A DNA stretch of 42,497 bases from DAOPYE01 sp035352715 (GTDB lineage Bacteria; Acidobacteriota; Holophagae; Holophagales; Holophagaceae). The notes under the pieces are model-generated. The model did not search any database. It was not told the DNA's origin and saw nothing but the letters and a program-made list of their open reading frames with translations. How positions within the stretch are numbered: the first letter of the stretch is position 1; each line of letters opens with the position of its first letter. The translations under genes and the position numbers were made by a program. Where the stretch lies: positions 1 through 42,497 of the forward strand of contig DAOPYE010000013.1 of assembly GCA_035352715.1 (NCBI GenBank), written 5' to 3'. Below, piece after piece: positions 15,711 to 24,942 of this stretch.

Positions 15711-16760
15711 ATGCGCATCCAGGCCCTTTTCCTGTCCCTTCCGCTCCTGGCCCAGGCGCCGCAATCCCCTGCTCTGCCGAGCGCATCGACCCTCATCCAG
15801 AACACCCGCTCCACGCTGGAGGCGCACATCCAGGCCTACCGCGCCCATGTCGCCGCAGGCAAGCCGCGCTCCCAGTTCCACTGGAACTTCGCCAAGGAAT
15901 TGGCCGCCATCGAAACGGCGCTGCCCAAGGCGGTCGCGCCTGAAATCCGGCATGCGCTGCTGGTGTCGCGCCTGGGCTATCGCGTGGTGGGCCACCAGAA
16001 GGTCAGCCCATCGGACTTCGAAGCCGTGCGCGTCGCCGTGCCCGCGACCTCCCCGGCCTGGGGCATCCAGCCCTCGCTGCTGACGGATCTGGCGGAAAAC
16101 TTGGCGGATACCAAGGCCGCCAGCGCCTATCTGGCCGAAGCTCGCGCGAACAGTCCCGTGGCGGATGTCCGTGCCTACCTGCTTGAACAGCAGTTTGAGG
16201 AAGCGCTGGAAGCCAAGGACGAACCCGTCTGGAAGTCTACGCTCGCCACCCTGGAAAAGGATCATGCGGGCAGCAAGGATCTGGCCTCGGCCCAGCGCAG
16301 CTTTGCGGAATGGAAGAAGACCGCTGTGGGCGTTGCCGCTCCCGCCTTCTCCGTGACCTCCCTTGAGGATCCCAAGGTGACGTTCACACTCGACACCTAC
16401 AAGGGTTCGTACGTCCTCATCGATTTCTGGGCCACCTGGTGCCCGTACTGCGTGATGGAACTGCCCGGCATCCAAAAGGCCTGGGCCAAGTTCAAGGATC
16501 GCAAATTCCAGATCCTCAGCCTCTCCTTCGATCAGAAGGCCGAGGACATCGCCCCCTTCCGCAAGAAGCCCGCGACGCCCATGCCCTGGCATCATGCGTT
16601 CGTGGCTGGCGCCAAGAAGTCCGCCCTTGCAGAAGCCTATGGCGTCGTGGGCATCCCCAAGACCGTGCTGGTGGGGCCGGATGGCCGGATCGTGGCCACC
16701 GATGGTGAGCTCAAGGGCGAGCAGCTTGAAAAAACATTGGAGCGATTTTTGGCCCGTTAG
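15711..16760 (+). CDS. exported TlpA/ResA-like thioredoxin-fold protein
   Basis: A 349-residue periplasmic protein with a short signal peptide (MRIQALFLSLPLLA, then QAP). Residues 15-205 form a helical domain without a clear family. The C-terminal thioredoxin fold (about 215-345) has the motif FWATWCPYCVMELP with the redox pair C244 and C247, then SLSFDQKAEDI and GIPKTVLVGPDGRIV (the cis-Pro loop). TlpA/ResA proteins reduce disulfides outside the membrane, for example in cytochrome c maturation. No cytochrome genes lie nearby, so the target is unknown. GGGAG precedes the ATG at good spacing. A 13-bp hairpin follows the stop codon. Confidence 0.87.
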   Translation: MRIQALFLSLPLLAQAPQSPALPSASTLIQNTRSTLEAHIQAYRAHVAAGKPRSQFHWNFAKELAAIETALPKAVAPEIRHALLVSRLGYRVVGHQKVSPSDFEAVRVAVPATSPAWGIQPSLLTDLAENLADTKAASAYLAEARANSPVADVRAYLLEQQFEEALEAKDEPVWKSTLATLEKDHAGSKDLASAQRSFAEWKKTAVGVAAPAFSVTSLEDPKVTFTLDTYKGSYVLIDFWATWCPYCVMELPGIQKAWAKFKDRKFQILSLSFDQKAEDIAPFRKKPATPMPWHHAFVAGAKKSALAEAYGVVGIPKTVLVGPDGRIVATDGELKGEQLEKTLERFLAR

Positions 16761-16771
16761 GGTCTTCAGGC

Positions 16772-16807
16772 GGGCCTCCTCTGGCATCGTAGTTCCAGAG
16801 GAGGCCC
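16772..16807 (+). promoter_or_regulatory. 13-bp perfect hairpin that includes the next gene's ribosome site
   Basis: GGGCCTCCTCTGG (16772-16784) and CCAGAGGAGGCCC (16795-16807) are perfect complements around a 10-base loop. The right arm holds AGGAGG, the ribosome site of the TTG start at 16809. There is no T tract on either strand, so it is not a classical terminator. It could block translation of the next gene unless opened. Confidence 0.6.
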
Positions 16808-16808
16808 C

Positions 16809-17300
16809 TTGAAGCGGATTTGTGCGTGGTGCGGTCAGGAGATGCCCGCCAAAAACGAGGTAGGCGATGGCGTCACCCACGGCATCTGTGACCGATGCGC
16901 CGATGGATTGCGAGGGCATATCGGCGTGCCTCTGCAGGATTTCCTGGATCGTTTCCCCTTCCCCGTCCTCGCCACGGATGATGATGTGGTCGTATTGGCC
17001 GCGAACCGCCCAGCGCTGGCCATGCTGGGGCGTCCCGCCACAGAGGTCCTGAACCGACGGGGCGGAGAGGTCTTCGACTGCGCCGAGTCCCATCTGCCTG
17101 AAGGCTGCGGGCGGGGTATCCACTGTTCGGGATGTGCCATCCGTCGCGCCGTGTTTGAAACCCACGCCACAGGCGAACCCAGGCTGCGGGTCCCTGCCAC
17201 CCTTCGGAGAGGCGATCTTGATGCGCCGGAATCCATCGCCTTGATCCTGACGACCGCGATGAAAGACGGCTTGGTGATGCTGAAACTGGAAAAGGGCTGA
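16809..17300 (+). CDS. zinc-ribbon and Cys-rich PAS-like sensor protein
   Basis: A 163-residue soluble protein. The N-terminus has two CxxC pairs (C5-A-W-C8 and C27-D-R-C30), likely a zinc ribbon. A PAS-like domain follows (about 40-160; FPFPVLATDDDVVVLAANRPALAMLG). Inside it is a dense cysteine segment, VFDCAESHLPEGCGRGIHCSG then CAIRRAV, a pattern seen in redox-sensing PAS domains of other bacteria; the link to redox is inferred. The start is TTG at 16809, kept because an ATG at 16842 would cut off the first CxxC pair and has its GGAG against the ATG. No kinase or output domain is present. Its ribosome site is inside the preceding hairpin. Confidence 0.75.
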   Translation: MKRICAWCGQEMPAKNEVGDGVTHGICDRCADGLRGHIGVPLQDFLDRFPFPVLATDDDVVVLAANRPALAMLGRPATEVLNRRGGEVFDCAESHLPEGCGRGIHCSGCAIRRAVFETHATGEPRLRVPATLRRGDLDAPESIALILTTAMKDGLVMLKLEKG

Positions 17301-17383
17301 TCAAAAAGGGGTGATTCCCGCACCCCCGGCAACCTGTGGAAAGCCTGCCAGAATGAGCGCTGTCGCCATGCACGAGGTCGCTC

Positions 17384-20383
17384 ATGAGCCATGCCCCATT
17401 TGACGGCGTCCTTCTGGACGACGCGAGGCCGCCCATTCCGGGGGCGATGGCGATGCTGCTCCATCTGCGCGTGGCCCAGCGGATGGCGCGCGCCCGGGGC
17501 TGGGCGGTGCCCGGCTTGGATTTCGTCAAAGGCCGTGCCCAGGCCTGCCGCGAACTGCTCGCCCAAGGCCTGTTCCCCGCTTCATTGCGGGATCTGCGGG
17601 CGCACCTGGATCTGGGCCATCCGGGAGCTCCGCACAGCCTCGCCACCCTGATCGAACATCTGGAGGCCTATCTGGCCGAAGTGGATCGCATCGGCTACCT
17701 CGAACCCGACGAGGCGCTGTGGCGCGCGGTGGATCGCGAACAGTCCGGCGAACGGGGGCTTTGGATCGAGCGCACGGCTGACGATGGTCCCATTTCCGCG
17801 GGGCTTCGGGATCTGCTGCCCGCGCGGTTGCGCGCGCTCGCCTGTGTTCCTGGCCTTGCGGGCGCGACCTTTTCGCTGGCCACCAGCAAGGGCGGTGGAT
17901 TGTTTGGAAGCGCCCAGCCCCTGGCGGCCTGGCTGCTGGATGGCCTGGAGCAGCACGGAGCCGAACTGCCCAACCCGCTGCAGCTCGAAGAGCCCGAGGG
18001 CTGGGGCTCCGCGCCCTGGATCCGCGAACTCGATCGCCTGTTCGAAGGCGCCCTGGATCTTGTGGCCCACCAGGACCACTTCCAACGGCAGTTGGCGGAA
18101 GGACCGGTGGATCTGCTCCGGCACGCCGTCGAGCAAGTTTGCACGTGGCTGGACGAAGGCATCGAGCCAAAGGACATCACGATCATCCACCCGGAGCCCC
18201 AGCACGTGGCGGCATTCCTCGAACCTATCCTGGCCGCGGAAGGTGTTGCGCTGCATGTGCGGGGTGGCCTGACGCCGCTCATCGATAGCGAAACCTGGAG
18301 CCCGATCTGGATGCTGATGACGGGCCTGCAGCGATTGGATCCCTGCGCCCTGTCCGCCGGACTGCGCGCTTCGCAGCGCGGGGATCTGAAGCGGTGGGCG
18401 GATCCGCTGGCGCTCTCGGATCAGGATGGAGCCTCCGCCTTCGAAATCGCCCTGGTACATCTGGATGAAAAGACGCGGGAGCGCGTTCGCAGCACATGGA
18501 CGGAACTCGTTGCTTGGCGCGATCGCAGAGAAACCCCGGCCACGTGGGCGTCGCTTCTTGAATCCATGGTGGGGACGCTGCGCCTGGGGGCGGATTCCGA
18601 TGATTTCTATGCACCCATGGGCTTGCTGAAAGAGGCGTGGAGTCAGGACGCGGGGCGCCAGGGCTGGACCTTTGACGACATGCTCACCGCCTTGCGCGCC
18701 TTTCTGGAAGCGGCGCGCAGCACCCGCACCTTCCGTGCGCCGGATGGCGTTCGGCTGCTGGCCCCCAGCACCCTGATCGATGAATGGAACGGCTCGCGCG
18801 CCACCCTGATCCTCGATCTCTCCGAAGGCGGATGGCCGCGTGCCGTCAGTGTGAATCCTGATCTGGACTGGCGGCGCAAGGCCGCCATCAACCAGGCTCT
18901 CGTGGCCGCCTCCACCGAACCCAAGCCGTTTCCCCCCGCGCTGCAGCGGTTCTGGTTGCCCAGCAGCGAGCGCAGCGGGCAGATCCCGCGCGCCTTCCAG
19001 CTGGATGCCTATGCGTTCAACAAGGCGCTGGCCATGACGAGCGAGCAGCTCGTGGCGCTGAGTGCCGCGCAGGACGAGAACGGCCGCGCCAAGGCCCAGG
19101 GCCCCTTCTGGACTGCGCTGGAGGGCGCGGGAACCTGGACGCCTGCACCCTCCCGCGCTGCCAGCCGCCTGCGCTGGGATTGGGAGGGCCATGAAATGGA
19201 TTCCCCCGCCGGGCGTCGAGCCACCGTCCGAGCGGAATCGGCGCGAGCTAGGGGAGAGGAGGAATCCCTGGCGGCCGAAGCGCCGGATTTTGACCGCGTT
19301 CCTGGCTATCGAACTGCATGGTTCGATACAAATGGAAATATCAATCCCACGCCGCTGGAGACGCTGGCCACCTGTCCCTTTCGCGCGCTGGCCACGCGTG
19401 TGTGGAAGCTCGAGAGCCTGGATCTCTCCAGTCGTCTTGCCATGGCCAAGGGCACCCTGGTCCATCGGGTGATGGAAGCCGCCCTGCGTCCGTTCCTGGG
19501 GGTGAAGGATTGGCCCTCCGCTTTTCTGTCCGATCACGGCATCCAGCCAGACGATGGGCCGGAAGCGCTGACGTCTCACCTTTCTGAACTTTGGGAGACC
19601 CACCGGGATGCGTGGCTGGCCGAGCTGCGCGATATCCCCCAGGAAGTCCAGCCGCAGATCGTTTCGGATCTGGAGGAGCTGCTGGCCAACCTCGCCACGG
19701 CCCTGCTGCTGGATGCCCGCGCCAAGGGCCCGACCAAGTGGGAACTGGCCTTCCTGTTTCCCGATGAGATGCCCCTGGAAAAAGCGAGAGGCCGCCTTGC
19801 CAAGCTGCCACTGCAGGAGGGCTGGACGCGCACCCTGCTGGATCTGGAGAGCTCGCTGGGCCCCTTCACGCTGGATCTGGGCCATCGGGATCTCGGTGAC
19901 GACCGCAGCCTGGCGCTGGCCGGAAAGCTCGATCGCCTGGAGCGCTGGCAGCATCTCGAAGGCCATCGTTTCCTCCGTGTCATCGACTACAAGACCAGCC
20001 GGAATGCGAGCCTGAAGGCCTACGCCGAAGGCGGCGCGCCTTTCTCGTCGCACCTGCAAACGCCGCTCTACATGCTGATCGCCGAGGCGGTCCACGGCGA
20101 ACCCGTCACCGCGGCCCTGTGGCCCCTGCGGGAGGCCGGGCCCAAGCCCTTCACCGAGCATCTCCAGCCCCTTTTGGAGGTGGAGGATGACGGGGGCTGG
20201 AAGCAGCGCCTGCGAACCCATCTCGCGAACTTCGACGCGCGACTGGAGCGCGGCGACTTTCCGCCGACGCCCGGCGATCACTGCCGGTACTGCAAGCTGG
20301 CGGCGCTGTGCGGTCGGCCCGTGGATGTGGCGGTCGACGGGGCTTCGGATGAAGCCGCGGGCGATAGTGGCGAGGAGGCGTGA
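17384..20383 (+). CDS. AddB/RecB-like PD-(D/E)XK nuclease subunit with Fe-S cluster
   Basis: A 999-residue partner of the helicase gene that follows. The C-terminal third is a RecB-type nuclease: KGTLVHRVMEAAL, D850 in AGKLDRLE, and D868 and K870 in VIDYKTSR. Four cysteines (C664 in LETLATCPFRALA; C967, C970 and C976 in HCRYCKLAALC) match the iron-sulfur staple of AddB. The N-terminal two thirds resemble an inactive helicase core, with DITIIHPEPQHVAAFLEPIL and VRLLAPSTLIDEWNGSRATL, but no Walker A was seen. Such complexes process double-strand breaks for recombination. GAGGT precedes the ATG. The stop touches the start region of the next gene, so the two are coupled. It is shorter than Bacillus AddB (about 1166). 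Confidence 0.82.
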   Translation: MSHAPFDGVLLDDARPPIPGAMAMLLHLRVAQRMARARGWAVPGLDFVKGRAQACRELLAQGLFPASLRDLRAHLDLGHPGAPHSLATLIEHLEAYLAEVDRIGYLEPDEALWRAVDREQSGERGLWIERTADDGPISAGLRDLLPARLRALACVPGLAGATFSLATSKGGGLFGSAQPLAAWLLDGLEQHGAELPNPLQLEEPEGWGSAPWIRELDRLFEGALDLVAHQDHFQRQLAEGPVDLLRHAVEQVCTWLDEGIEPKDITIIHPEPQHVAAFLEPILAAEGVALHVRGGLTPLIDSETWSPIWMLMTGLQRLDPCALSAGLRASQRGDLKRWADPLALSDQDGASAFEIALVHLDEKTRERVRSTWTELVAWRDRRETPATWASLLESMVGTLRLGADSDDFYAPMGLLKEAWSQDAGRQGWTFDDMLTALRAFLEAARSTRTFRAPDGVRLLAPSTLIDEWNGSRATLILDLSEGGWPRAVSVNPDLDWRRKAAINQALVAASTEPKPFPPALQRFWLPSSERSGQIPRAFQLDAYAFNKALAMTSEQLVALSAAQDENGRAKAQGPFWTALEGAGTWTPAPSRAASRLRWDWEGHEMDSPAGRRATVRAESARARGEEESLAAEAPDFDRVPGYRTAWFDTNGNINPTPLETLATCPFRALATRVWKLESLDLSSRLAMAKGTLVHRVMEAALRPFLGVKDWPSAFLSDHGIQPDDGPEALTSHLSELWETHRDAWLAELRDIPQEVQPQIVSDLEELLANLATALLLDARAKGPTKWELAFLFPDEMPLEKARGRLAKLPLQEGWTRTLLDLESSLGPFTLDLGHRDLGDDRSLALAGKLDRLERWQHLEGHRFLRVIDYKTSRNASLKAYAEGGAPFSSHLQTPLYMLIAEAVHGEPVTAALWPLREAGPKPFTEHLQPLLEVEDDGGWKQRLRTHLANFDARLERGDFPPTPGDHCRYCKLAALCGRPVDVAVDGASDEAAGDSGEEA

Positions 20384-20385
20384 TG

Positions 20386-23300
20386 ATGCGCGATCTGAAT
20401 CTGAACGATCCCGCAAGCCTCGAGGCTCCGTCCATCGTCGTCAGCGCCAGCGCGGGTTCGGGCAAGACCTTTACCCTCACGGCGCTGGTGGCAGCGCGCC
20501 TGGGGCGCGGGGATCTTCGACCCTACGAGATCCTGGCGACGACCTTCAGCGAGGCCGCGGCGGCGGATCTGCGCGGGCGTCTGCTGCGGCCGCTCGATCT
20601 GCTGGCTTCGCTGGAAAGCGAGGACTGGCGCGCCTGCCTGCCGCTGCTCGAAGCGCCTGATCCCGGCGAAATCGAAGCCTGCCTGAAACGATCCAGCGCC
20701 CCGGAAGCCCTGCGCAAATCCGCGCAGGAAGTGGCCCAGGCCGCCGCGTGGTGGGGCGCGGCCGAATGGCGTGGCCATCCCCAGCAGGCCCAGGCCTTCT
20801 GGCGTCGCACCCGGCGCGAAGCCGAACTGCTGCGGGTCTCCACCATCCACAGCCTGGCCCTGGGTCTGGTCGCCCAGGGGGATGGCGCGCCTGAGAGCAT
20901 CCTCGATTCCGCCCATCCCGCGCTGCTTCGCACCCTGCGCCAAGCCCTGCGCGAGGCGCTGAATCTGCCACTGGATCACCCGGATCGCATACCCGGCCAG
21001 ATCCTGCTCGCTTGGGCTGAAAAGAACTGGGAAGCCATTTCCAGCGGACACGACGGGCATCGCGATGCCATGGGTCATTTGGACACCGAGGATCCGGCTG
21101 CGCGAAGCCAGGTGCTGGCCCAGGCGCTTGAGCGGGCGCTATCCGCGGCCGAGGCCAGCCTGGCTCCCTTTGCGGCGGATCCCTCGCTGGCGCTGGATGC
21201 GACCAGCCCGTCCAAGCGCCACTTCAAGGCCTCTTGCATCCAGCGGATCCCGGGTCCCGGAGCGGATCTCGCGCACCGCATCCGATGGGCGGAGCGCCAG
21301 GCCATTCCTGTAGCGCAGGGCTATTTCACGAGCGCCTTCAAGGAGGCGGTTGGTGGCCTGAAGCCCGTGGCCGATGCCTGGGAGGCGCGGCTGAGTGATC
21401 TGCTGGCGCGGGCCCTGGGTCGGTTCGAGGCGCTGAAGGCGGAACGCGGGCAGGCCACCTTCGGGGATTTGGTTCGCAAAGCCCTGGAAGGTCTGCATTC
21501 CGGCGCGCTGGAGCCGCCGCGCCCCAAGCTGCTGTTGGTGGACGAATACCAGGACACCTCGCGCGCGCAGGATGCTTTTCTCGAAGCCCTGGGCGCCGAG
21601 CGCACCGTGCGCGTGGGCGATCTCAAACAGGCCATCTATGGATTCCGCGGCGGCGATCCCGATCTGCTGCTCGGCCATCTGAAGAAGGCTGAATCGGCTG
21701 CAGATGGGGCGGAAACCGGCGCCTTCCGCTTGCCCTCGAACTTCCGCTCGGCTCCGGCCATCGTGTCGTTGGCCAATCACTACGTGGGCAAGGTCTGGCC
21801 CGAGCTGGATCCCAACGCTGCGAATCTGGATGGCGATCAGCACGCTGTTCTCACCCATGCCAGTCCCGTGGGACTCGTGCGCACACAGCTCGAAGGCAAT
21901 TACGCGGATCTGCCGCGCCTGGCGGACTGGATTGCCGCCCTTTCCACCGATGCGGGATGGGACCGTGATTTCGGTGCGCCGGAACGCCCGGCCTCACGTC
22001 GGCGCGCCCTGCTGCTGAACAAGCGCACCAAGCTGCCCGCCCTGCTGCGCCGCTTGAAGGCCATGGGGGTTCGCCCCTACGTCGTGGCCAAGGATGGCTT
22101 CTGGGATAGTCCCGGCGTGCGGCTGGTCATGGCCGCCCTGGAAGCCGTGGCGCACCCCGAGCGCCCCTTACCCTGTGCGGTTCTGCTGCGCCATTTCGCG
22201 GGCCTGAGCGATGCGGAACTTACCGCTGAACTCGCCGCGATGGCGGCTCGGCGAGGCGATCCTGGCTTTTCCGGATGGGATCAGCTGGACGAAAAAGACA
22301 CCTCCATCCCCGACGCTTGGCGCGAGCTCCAGGCGCTGCGGGGGCTCCCCACGCAGGCCATCGCGGGGCGGATGCTGGTCCAGGGCGCGCTCCTGCGTCT
22401 GGTCAGCGCTCTGCGCGTTCACGGGCCGATGGAAGCCATCCGCGCCCGCCGCAATCTCGCCGCCCTGCTGGCCATGCTATTGGATTTGCCCGAAAGCCCC
22501 GTGGCCGCCTTCGCGCGCCTGGAAGAAGAGCGCAACGGCCAGGAGCGGGGCGATCTGCCCGCCTCCGCCGAAGGCGCGGATCTCGTGATCCAGACGGCCC
22601 ACGCCAGCAAGGGGCTGGAATACGACGATGTCATCCTGCCGCTGCTGCACACGGGGCCCTGGGCCTTCACCCGCGGCCAGATCAAGACGGATCCGAAAAC
22701 GCGGGGCCTCGCGCTGGCCTGGAAGCTGGGCGAGATTCCGGGAGCGCGCTACGAAGATCTCAAGCCCATCGTCGAGGAGCGGCAGCGACGCGATGATTTG
22801 AACCTTTTCTACGTGGCGCTGACCCGCGCCCGCGAGCGCATGTGCCTGCTGCTCCAAGAGCCCCGGGAACCCAAGGCATCCGACAAGCCCAAGTCCGCCG
22901 TTGAGACGAAGACGTGGGCCCAGTGGGGCCAACATCTGGTGCGGGATTGCGACGAACTGAAGCTCCTGGCGTCCGTGCCGGAAGGCCGCCCCATGCCTGA
23001 GCCGGAAGCGTTGGTCATCGCGCCTCCGCAGCGCCGCACCGGGATGGTTCCGCCGGGCGCGGTTCTCGCCGCCGGATTTGGAGACGGCGGGCAAGTTGGC
23101 AGCCAGGAGGCGATCGCTGGCCAGGACGCGGCCGCGGGCGCCAAGGCCCGCCAGCAGGGCGAAGCGATGCACGCGTATCTGCGCGATCTTCTGGTGCGAT
23201 GGGAAGATCCGCAGGCCTTCCAACGGTGTCTGGACGCGCCGCCTGCCGTCGAGCACGCGCGGGAAAACGCCCTGCGCTTCCTGAAGGCATTTGAGGCGAA

Positions 23301-23574
23301 GGGCTGGCGTCATCTGCGCCGACGCACCGAACTGCCCCTGGCCGGAGCCGCTGCCAGCGGCGCTGAAGGTCGTGCGGATCTGGTCGTGTGGGACGCAGAG
23401 GCCATCCATATCCTGGACTTCAAGCATTCGAAAGCCTTCGGGGCAACTGAACTGGAGCACTATCGCGCCCAGTTGCAGCGCTACGTGGAGGCCCTCTGTC
23501 TGCGCGGGGGCGCGTCCATGACGGTGCACGCGTGGCTGGTTCCCCTGCGCGGCGACGCGTGGGTTGGGGTTTAA
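20386..23574 (+). CDS. AddA/RecB-like UvrD-family helicase-nuclease
   Basis: A 1062-residue DNA helicase with a C-terminal nuclease. The superfamily 1A motifs run in order: Walker A SASAGSGKTFTL (K27), STIHSLAL, Walker B LLLVDEYQDTSRAQD (D386), VGDLKQAIYGFRGGDPD, LPSNFRSAP, IQTAHASKGLEYDDVILP and LNLFYVALTRARERM. The end carries nuclease residues D998 (GRADLVVW) and D1011, K1013 (HILDFKHSK). It should unwind and cut broken ends with the AddB-like partner. Starts at 20380 (GTG), 20383 and 20386 are all possible; 20386 has the best distance from GAGGAGG (20372-20378), while 20383 gives a TGATG overlap with addB. Its stop codon touches that of hemN on the other strand. Confidence 0.86.
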   Translation: MRDLNLNDPASLEAPSIVVSASAGSGKTFTLTALVAARLGRGDLRPYEILATTFSEAAAADLRGRLLRPLDLLASLESEDWRACLPLLEAPDPGEIEACLKRSSAPEALRKSAQEVAQAAAWWGAAEWRGHPQQAQAFWRRTRREAELLRVSTIHSLALGLVAQGDGAPESILDSAHPALLRTLRQALREALNLPLDHPDRIPGQILLAWAEKNWEAISSGHDGHRDAMGHLDTEDPAARSQVLAQALERALSAAEASLAPFAADPSLALDATSPSKRHFKASCIQRIPGPGADLAHRIRWAERQAIPVAQGYFTSAFKEAVGGLKPVADAWEARLSDLLARALGRFEALKAERGQATFGDLVRKALEGLHSGALEPPRPKLLLVDEYQDTSRAQDAFLEALGAERTVRVGDLKQAIYGFRGGDPDLLLGHLKKAESAADGAETGAFRLPSNFRSAPAIVSLANHYVGKVWPELDPNAANLDGDQHAVLTHASPVGLVRTQLEGNYADLPRLADWIAALSTDAGWDRDFGAPERPASRRRALLLNKRTKLPALLRRLKAMGVRPYVVAKDGFWDSPGVRLVMAALEAVAHPERPLPCAVLLRHFAGLSDAELTAELAAMAARRGDPGFSGWDQLDEKDTSIPDAWRELQALRGLPTQAIAGRMLVQGALLRLVSALRVHGPMEAIRARRNLAALLAMLLDLPESPVAAFARLEEERNGQERGDLPASAEGADLVIQTAHASKGLEYDDVILPLLHTGPWAFTRGQIKTDPKTRGLALAWKLGEIPGARYEDLKPIVEERQRRDDLNLFYVALTRARERMCLLLQEPREPKASDKPKSAVETKTWAQWGQHLVRDCDELKLLASVPEGRPMPEPEALVIAPPQRRTGMVPPGAVLAAGFGDGGQVGSQEAIAGQDAAAGAKARQQGEAMHAYLRDLLVRWEDPQAFQRCLDAPPAVEHARENALRFLKAFEAKGWRHLRRRTELPLAGAAASGAEGRADLVVWDAEAIHILDFKHSKAFGATELEHYRAQLQRYVEALCLRGGASMTVHAWLVPLRGDAWVGV

Positions 23575-24942
23575 CTACACCGTCCGGCTGAAGGCGGTGC
23601 TGGGTGCCAGGCGCTTGAGGTAGGCGTCGAAGGGCATCGCGAGGTTGCGAACGAAGCGACGGCCCAAGTCGGTGACAAACACACCCGAATCCCGAAGTTC
23701 CACGGTCCCGTAAGGGACTTCCATCGCCAGCTCGCAGAGGGCGTCGGCGAAATGATCAGCCCCGACGCCCCATTGGGCTTGGACATCCTCCCAGCGCAAT
23801 TCGAAGGTGCCCATGAGGGTGTGGATCACCCAGCGGCGCAGCTCGTCTTCGCGGGTCAGGCGGCAGCCTTTGTGCGGGGCAAAGTGGCCCGAAAGGACCG
23901 TGCGCTCCCATTTCGAAAGGATCTTCTCGTTCTGGCTGTAGACCCCGGCCACGTTCGAGATGGCGCTGGGGCCCAATCCCAGGCTGTCGCGGCCCGAACG
24001 GACGGCGTAGCCCATGAAGTTGCGCATCAGGCGGCCGTCCTGCGCGGCCTTCGCCAGCTCGTCGTCGGGGCGGGCGAAGTGATCCATGCCGATGGCCGCG
24101 TATCCGTGGCGCTCCAGGAGATCCGTGGCGAGGAGCAGCAGATCCAGGCGCGTCTCCGGCGAAGGGAGGCGCTCTGCCGGGATGCGGCGCTGGTGGGGCA
24201 TCATTCGGGGCAGGTAGGCGAATCCGTAGATGGCGATGCGATCGGGGGATAGCTCCGCCACGGCCTCCACGGTGCTCTGAAAAGTTGACAGTGACTGTCC
24301 AGGCAGGCCGTAGACCAGATCCAGGTTCACGCCCGCAAATCCAAGATCCCGCGCCTGTCGCACGGCGGCGAGCGTCATGTCCCAGGTCTGACCGCGCCCG
24401 ATGAGCGTCTGGACGCCTTCATCGAGATCCTGCACCCCGAAGGAGACGCGATTGAAGCCCAGCTCCCGCAGCGCGGGCAGCTGTTCCGCATCCAGGAAGG
24501 TCGGATCCACCTCGATGGAGACTTCGGCCTCCGGGAGCAGGGGGAAGCGGCTCGTGATGGCGCGAAAGAGCCGACGCAGATCCGGTGCCTTGAGGTAGGT
24601 CGGCGTCCCGCCGCCCCAGTGCAGTTGGATGGTGGATCGCCGCGTCGGCAGGTGCTTCGCCCACAGTTCTGCCTCGGTCTCCATGGCCTCCAGATAGGCT
24701 TCCACCGGCGTGTAGTGGGGGCTCGCGACGACGTTGCATCCGCAGTAGGTGCAGCGGCGCGGGCAGAAGGGGATATGGGCGTAGATCGAAAGCGGTCCGG
24801 GATCGCCGTTGGCTTGGGCAAGGGCCTCCAGCAGTTCGGATTCCGGAAAACAGTCCTTCCAGGCGGGCGGCATCGGGTAGCCCGTGTAGCGCGGGCCCGG
24901 GCGATCGTAATGCTTCACGAGTTCGGGAAGGGAAGGGGACAT
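23575..24942 (-). CDS. hemN: oxygen-independent coproporphyrinogen III oxidase
   Basis: A radical-SAM enzyme that converts coproporphyrinogen III to protoporphyrinogen IX without oxygen. The 455-residue length fits true HemN. Cluster-binding CPRRCTYCGC carries C60, C64 and C67, with the family's extra C69. Other HemN signatures are KHYDRPGPRYTGYP, HWGGGTPTYL, SIEVDPTFLDAEQLPALREL, LDLVYGLPGQSLSTF and IGMDHFARPDDELAKA. With hemB and hemD in the window it supports an anaerobic haem route. The ATG at 24942 was chosen by homology; the frame stays open for 200 further codons without similarity. The ribosome site is weak. Confidence 0.95.
   Translation of the reverse strand: MSPSLPELVKHYDRPGPRYTGYPMPPAWKDCFPESELLEALAQANGDPGPLSIYAHIPFCPRRCTYCGCNVVASPHYTPVEAYLEAMETEAELWAKHLPTRRSTIQLHWGGGTPTYLKAPDLRRLFRAITSRFPLLPEAEVSIEVDPTFLDAEQLPALRELGFNRVSFGVQDLDEGVQTLIGRGQTWDMTLAAVRQARDLGFAGVNLDLVYGLPGQSLSTFQSTVEAVAELSPDRIAIYGFAYLPRMMPHQRRIPAERLPSPETRLDLLLLATDLLERHGYAAIGMDHFARPDDELAKAAQDGRLMRNFMGYAVRSGRDSLGLGPSAISNVAGVYSQNEKILSKWERTVLSGHFAPHKGCRLTREDELRRWVIHTLMGTFELRWEDVQAQWGVGADHFADALCELAMEVPYGTVELRDSGVFVTDLGRRFVRNLAMPFDAYLKRLAPSTAFSRTV
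24287..24299. repeat. 13-bp palindrome, first of two identical copies
   Basis: GACAGTGACTGTC is a perfect palindrome (6-1-6), followed by C. It lies inside hemN, where the minus strand codes Gly-Gln-Ser-Leu-Ser. The same 14 bases occur at 38880-38893 in the PIG-L gene, again coding Gly-Gln-Ser-Leu-Ser. It may be chance through shared residues. Confidence 0.3.

Noticed and set aside
17582..20416. Open frame of 944 codons antisense to the AddB-like gene
   Set aside because: It mirrors the real gene; high GC makes antisense frames long. It has no recognisable domain, while the plus strand has nuclease and Fe-S motifs.
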